From assembly GCA_022539475.1 (NCBI GenBank), contig VCMS01000211.1, positions 1-64,000 on the forward strand: a stretch of DNA of 64,000 bases. The letters run 5' to 3'. This stretch comes from Gracilaria domingensis. Its lineage: Eukaryota; Rhodophyta; Florideophyceae; Gracilariales; Gracilariaceae. Positions 61,770 through 64,000 of the stretch are shown piece after piece. The translations under genes and the position numbers were made by a program. The notes beneath the pieces were generated by a model. It did not search any database and was not told the DNA's origin. It was given only the letters and a program-made list of their open reading frames with translations. The first letter of the stretch is position 1, and every line of letters starts with the position of its first letter.

Positions 61770-63950
61770 ATGGATAACAATCAACCCATTCAGGAAGACC
61801 CTCGTACACCCGTGGCTCAAGCCACTGGAACTCCTCCACCGCTCGCCGATGTCGCCGGACCCTCCGGTGACAACGTGAGTGACCGTCGGGGTACCCGCTC
61901 GCAGCCACAGGTTAATCTCCTCACACCCGTGGATAATCCCGAAAGGATTAATCGTGACGCCTCTTTGGCTGGAAGACTCCGAGAACGGCTCGACGAGTAC
62001 CGCTCGCAACTCAACACACCACAGGCAGCACCGCAGGAAACCGTTGGTTCAGTAACTACCGATGGACTTGCCGATGTCCTATGGCCGAAGGTTCGAGAGA
62101 TGCTCGACGCTCGACTCGAAACCCTTGTGGATCTCCGAGTCTCTGTCGCTCTCGCAGAGCACTCCGACCAACTGGCTGAACGTGTCCTTCCAAAGGTTCT
62201 TGAGTCCGACGCTTTCGTCAACTCGCTTGCCTTAGGTATCCGCCGTGAGGTGACTCGCCAGGTAGGCCCGCCGCCCTCCGTGGGCGGAATTCAAAGTAAT
62301 CCATTGGTATCCGTATGGCAACCCCGTTCCGAACCACCGGGAGCAGCTGCCTTGCCAGCCCCTCGCCGGGTTCAACCACAGGTAGACCAATCGGGCGTAC
62401 GTCCAGGGGGTAATAGAGACGCCCCTCGGCAAGAAGGCCTAATGGCCGTGCCACCCGTGAGGTACACCGGGGCCCAGGGCCCCCGAGCAACCATTGGTTT
62501 AGAGGCTGAAGATGAAGAGCCGCCATTGGAAGCTAGAAGCTCTGACCGTAGGAAGAAGAGAAGTGGAAGAAGGAAGAAGTCGAAGAATCAGAGGAAAAGC
62601 CGTAGGAACTCCAGCGGTAGTGAGTCCGATTCGGATTCGCCGAGTTCCAGTGGCTCAGAAACGGATGAGGCGGCTGTTCGACGCCTCAAGCCGTTGGTAA
62701 CAACCAATGAACTCTTCAAGAGAGTATTGGACTACCGCACGTATCGCCTGGCCGATCGGTCTGCGCGGTACTCGAGCTCGGTGGCCAAGAAGGTCGCCAG
62801 ATGGGCCAAACGGATGCAGCTAACCATAACGGAAAAGTTTTCGGGATCTGACCCCATTTCTATCCTTAGGTTTCTCAGTCTGTTCCGTACGGCCTGTGAT
62901 CAGAACGGCATCCACGAGGGTGCCGCTCTGTATCTCTTTCAGTTTTTCCTTCATGGGCAAGCGCATGACCATGTGGTTTCTAAGATCTCTGGGACTACGG
63001 ACCCCGTCGATGCAACCGATCGGGAGCTCCTTCGATCCTATCCAGAGGTTGTGCATTACCTTTTGGAAACTTACGCGACGGATGATGTCATTATGGACGC
63101 CCATCAGGAAGTGATATCCTACAGGCAAGGTTCGAACGTAACCGAGAAGGATTACGCCGACCAACTTTGGAGAAAGGCCTATAGGTGTGGTAATGTGTTC
63201 TCCGAGAACAGGTTGAAGCAGCATTTCATAGCTGGATTGCTGCCTGCCATCAGGACGCACGTTCGCAATCACCATATGGACCATTCGAATCTCTCCTACA
63301 GGCAGTTGGTGAATTACGCCGAAGGGTACGGAAAGACCTACAGAACTTCCCGTCGGGCACCGGATCATGACGCCAGAGGAAGAGCAACTCCTTTCAGGAA
63401 GAGTTCTCATGCCCATTTGGTTGAGAGCTCTGAAAGCAGTGCCTCAGGTTTGTTCGCGGACGACGGTAATGTCTTCGCAGTCTCCTTTGGTTCCGCTCCG
63501 TCAGGTGCTCCTTCAATACCGTCGACAGGAACAACTACCCCTTCAGGACAGCCTACGCCAAAGTATTTCCCAGTTCAGCCACGCAGGGATGTCTTTCAAC
63601 GCTCCCGTCAGGCTTGCTACATTTGCCTGTCAACGGTTACTCCATGCGACTGCATGAAGTTCTTACCGAAGGAAACGAAGGACAAACTCATGGCTTTAAG
63701 GAACGAGAACTACCAGGCACGGCGATCCGAAGGAATGTTCAACCGTCAGGCTCCGCGATACACATCGTCTCCGGGAACTTCGAGGTACGTTACACCAATG
63801 GAAACGCCCGTAAAGGCACCAGCGGTAAATAATATCTCGACTCCAGTTGACGGTGGAGGACCGGAACACCTTGTGGATGCTCCAGAAGAAGCGCCTGCCA
63901 GTGGTCACGCGTACCCCATTAGTGGAGAAACGCAGTCGGAAAACGCGTAG
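61770..63950 (+). CDS. LTR retrotransposon Gag
   Basis: 726 residues from the ATG at 61770. The first 240 residues are Pro/Arg-rich, followed by a basic Lys/Ser stretch. A retrotransposon capsid-like helical domain covers about 350-530: FLSLFRTACDQNGIHEGAAL, FLHGQAHDHV, YADQLWRKAYRCG, LKQHFIAGLLPAI. A Cys cluster near 610-625 (CYICLSTVTPCDC) stands where a zinc knuckle would be, but it does not match CX2CX4HX4C. Gag would form the particle that packages element RNA. The ORF ends in TAG at 63948-63950, and the same frame stays open to the window edge. Protease and pol should lie to the right, outside the window. Confidence 0.88.
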   Translation: MDNNQPIQEDPRTPVAQATGTPPPLADVAGPSGDNVSDRRGTRSQPQVNLLTPVDNPERINRDASLAGRLRERLDEYRSQLNTPQAAPQETVGSVTTDGLADVLWPKVREMLDARLETLVDLRVSVALAEHSDQLAERVLPKVLESDAFVNSLALGIRREVTRQVGPPPSVGGIQSNPLVSVWQPRSEPPGAAALPAPRRVQPQVDQSGVRPGGNRDAPRQEGLMAVPPVRYTGAQGPRATIGLEAEDEEPPLEARSSDRRKKRSGRRKKSKNQRKSRRNSSGSESDSDSPSSSGSETDEAAVRRLKPLVTTNELFKRVLDYRTYRLADRSARYSSSVAKKVARWAKRMQLTITEKFSGSDPISILRFLSLFRTACDQNGIHEGAALYLFQFFLHGQAHDHVVSKISGTTDPVDATDRELLRSYPEVVHYLLETYATDDVIMDAHQEVISYRQGSNVTEKDYADQLWRKAYRCGNVFSENRLKQHFIAGLLPAIRTHVRNHHMDHSNLSYRQLVNYAEGYGKTYRTSRRAPDHDARGRATPFRKSSHAHLVESSESSASGLFADDGNVFAVSFGSAPSGAPSIPSTGTTTPSGQPTPKYFPVQPRRDVFQRSRQACYICLSTVTPCDCMKFLPKETKDKLMALRNENYQARRSEGMFNRQAPRYTSSPGTSRYVTPMETPVKAPAVNNISTPVDGGGPEHLVDAPEEAPASGHAYPISGETQSENA

Positions 63951-63978
63951 AGGAGCGGCTTGAGGCGAGCCGCCCCTC
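63948..63978 (+). promoter_or_regulatory. Gag UAG followed at once by a hairpin
   Basis: GAGGAGCGGCT (63950-63960) pairs with AGCCGCCCCTC (63968-63978), 10 of 11 positions, loop of 7. It begins at the last base of the stop codon, and the frame after the UAG is open for the remaining 50 bases. This is a candidate readthrough signal. Confidence 0.35.
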
Positions 63979-64000
63979 TGAGGATCCTAGCCTCATCGCC

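Noticed and set aside
1-64000. CRISPR arrays, bacterial operons or phage genes
   Set aside because: Repeats here are coding minisatellites or tandem arrays without regular unique spacers, and gene content is eukaryotic.

Overview
The window looks like nuclear DNA of a photosynthetic, intron-poor eukaryote, most likely a red alga of the florideophyte type. This is inference. The supporting signs are eukaryote-only genes (p24 cargo receptors, copine, Mediator head subunit, PP4 catalytic subunit, SDHAF2, eL22) that are nearly all single exons, one plastid precursor whose transit peptide carries the early phenylalanine typical of red-lineage plastids, and heavy loading with Ty3-type LTR retrotransposons, LINE relics and a PIF/Harbinger transposase. 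No species can be proved from the sequence alone.

Layout. 1-5.6 kb: protease and pol frames of a Ty3/gypsy element running in from the left edge, then a hairpin-rich terminal region. 6.2-12.7 kb: a small zinc-finger gene whose start codon appears to be split by an intron, two p24 genes, SDHAF2 and a MED18-like gene. 12.7-17 kb: mostly empty, with old LINE tails. 17-23.3 kb: a very GC-rich block with a frameshifted copine, a WW-AIM24 fusion and pyruvate kinase. 23.3-32.2 kb: sparse, with a 109-bp tandem array behind a TATA box, three clear LINE 3' ends and a small RING protein. 32.2-35.5 kb: divergent PP4 catalytic subunit and a carnosine-synthase-like ATP-grasp ligase. 35.9-50.8 kb: one giant intronless minus-strand gene with a signal peptide, thousands of residues of Ser/Pro repeats, one membrane segment and a C-terminal von Willebrand A domain; its frame is broken at two garbled places that look like unpolished assembly. 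52-56.7 kb: an unrecognised acidic protein, a plastid protein with a twin-arginine signal, and an ABC1 kinase-beta-lactamase fusion. 57.5-64 kb: degraded transposon-like frames, a 5'-incomplete eL22, a Harbinger transposase, and the leader plus gag of a second LTR element running off the right edge.

Working together. The host genes are ordinary cell-biology genes (early secretory traffic, mitochondrial complex II assembly, transcription, glycolysis, phosphatase signalling, plastid function) in divergent or convergent pairs; there is no operon-like pathway cluster. Several housekeeping genes (copine, pyruvate kinase, PP4C, ATP-grasp) share long C-rich coding-strand leaders just before the ATG. 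The most unusual single objects are the giant Ser/Pro-repeat vWA membrane protein, the WW-AIM24 fusion, the intron-split start codon, and the poly-C -1 frameshift signal joining the retroelement protease and pol frames.
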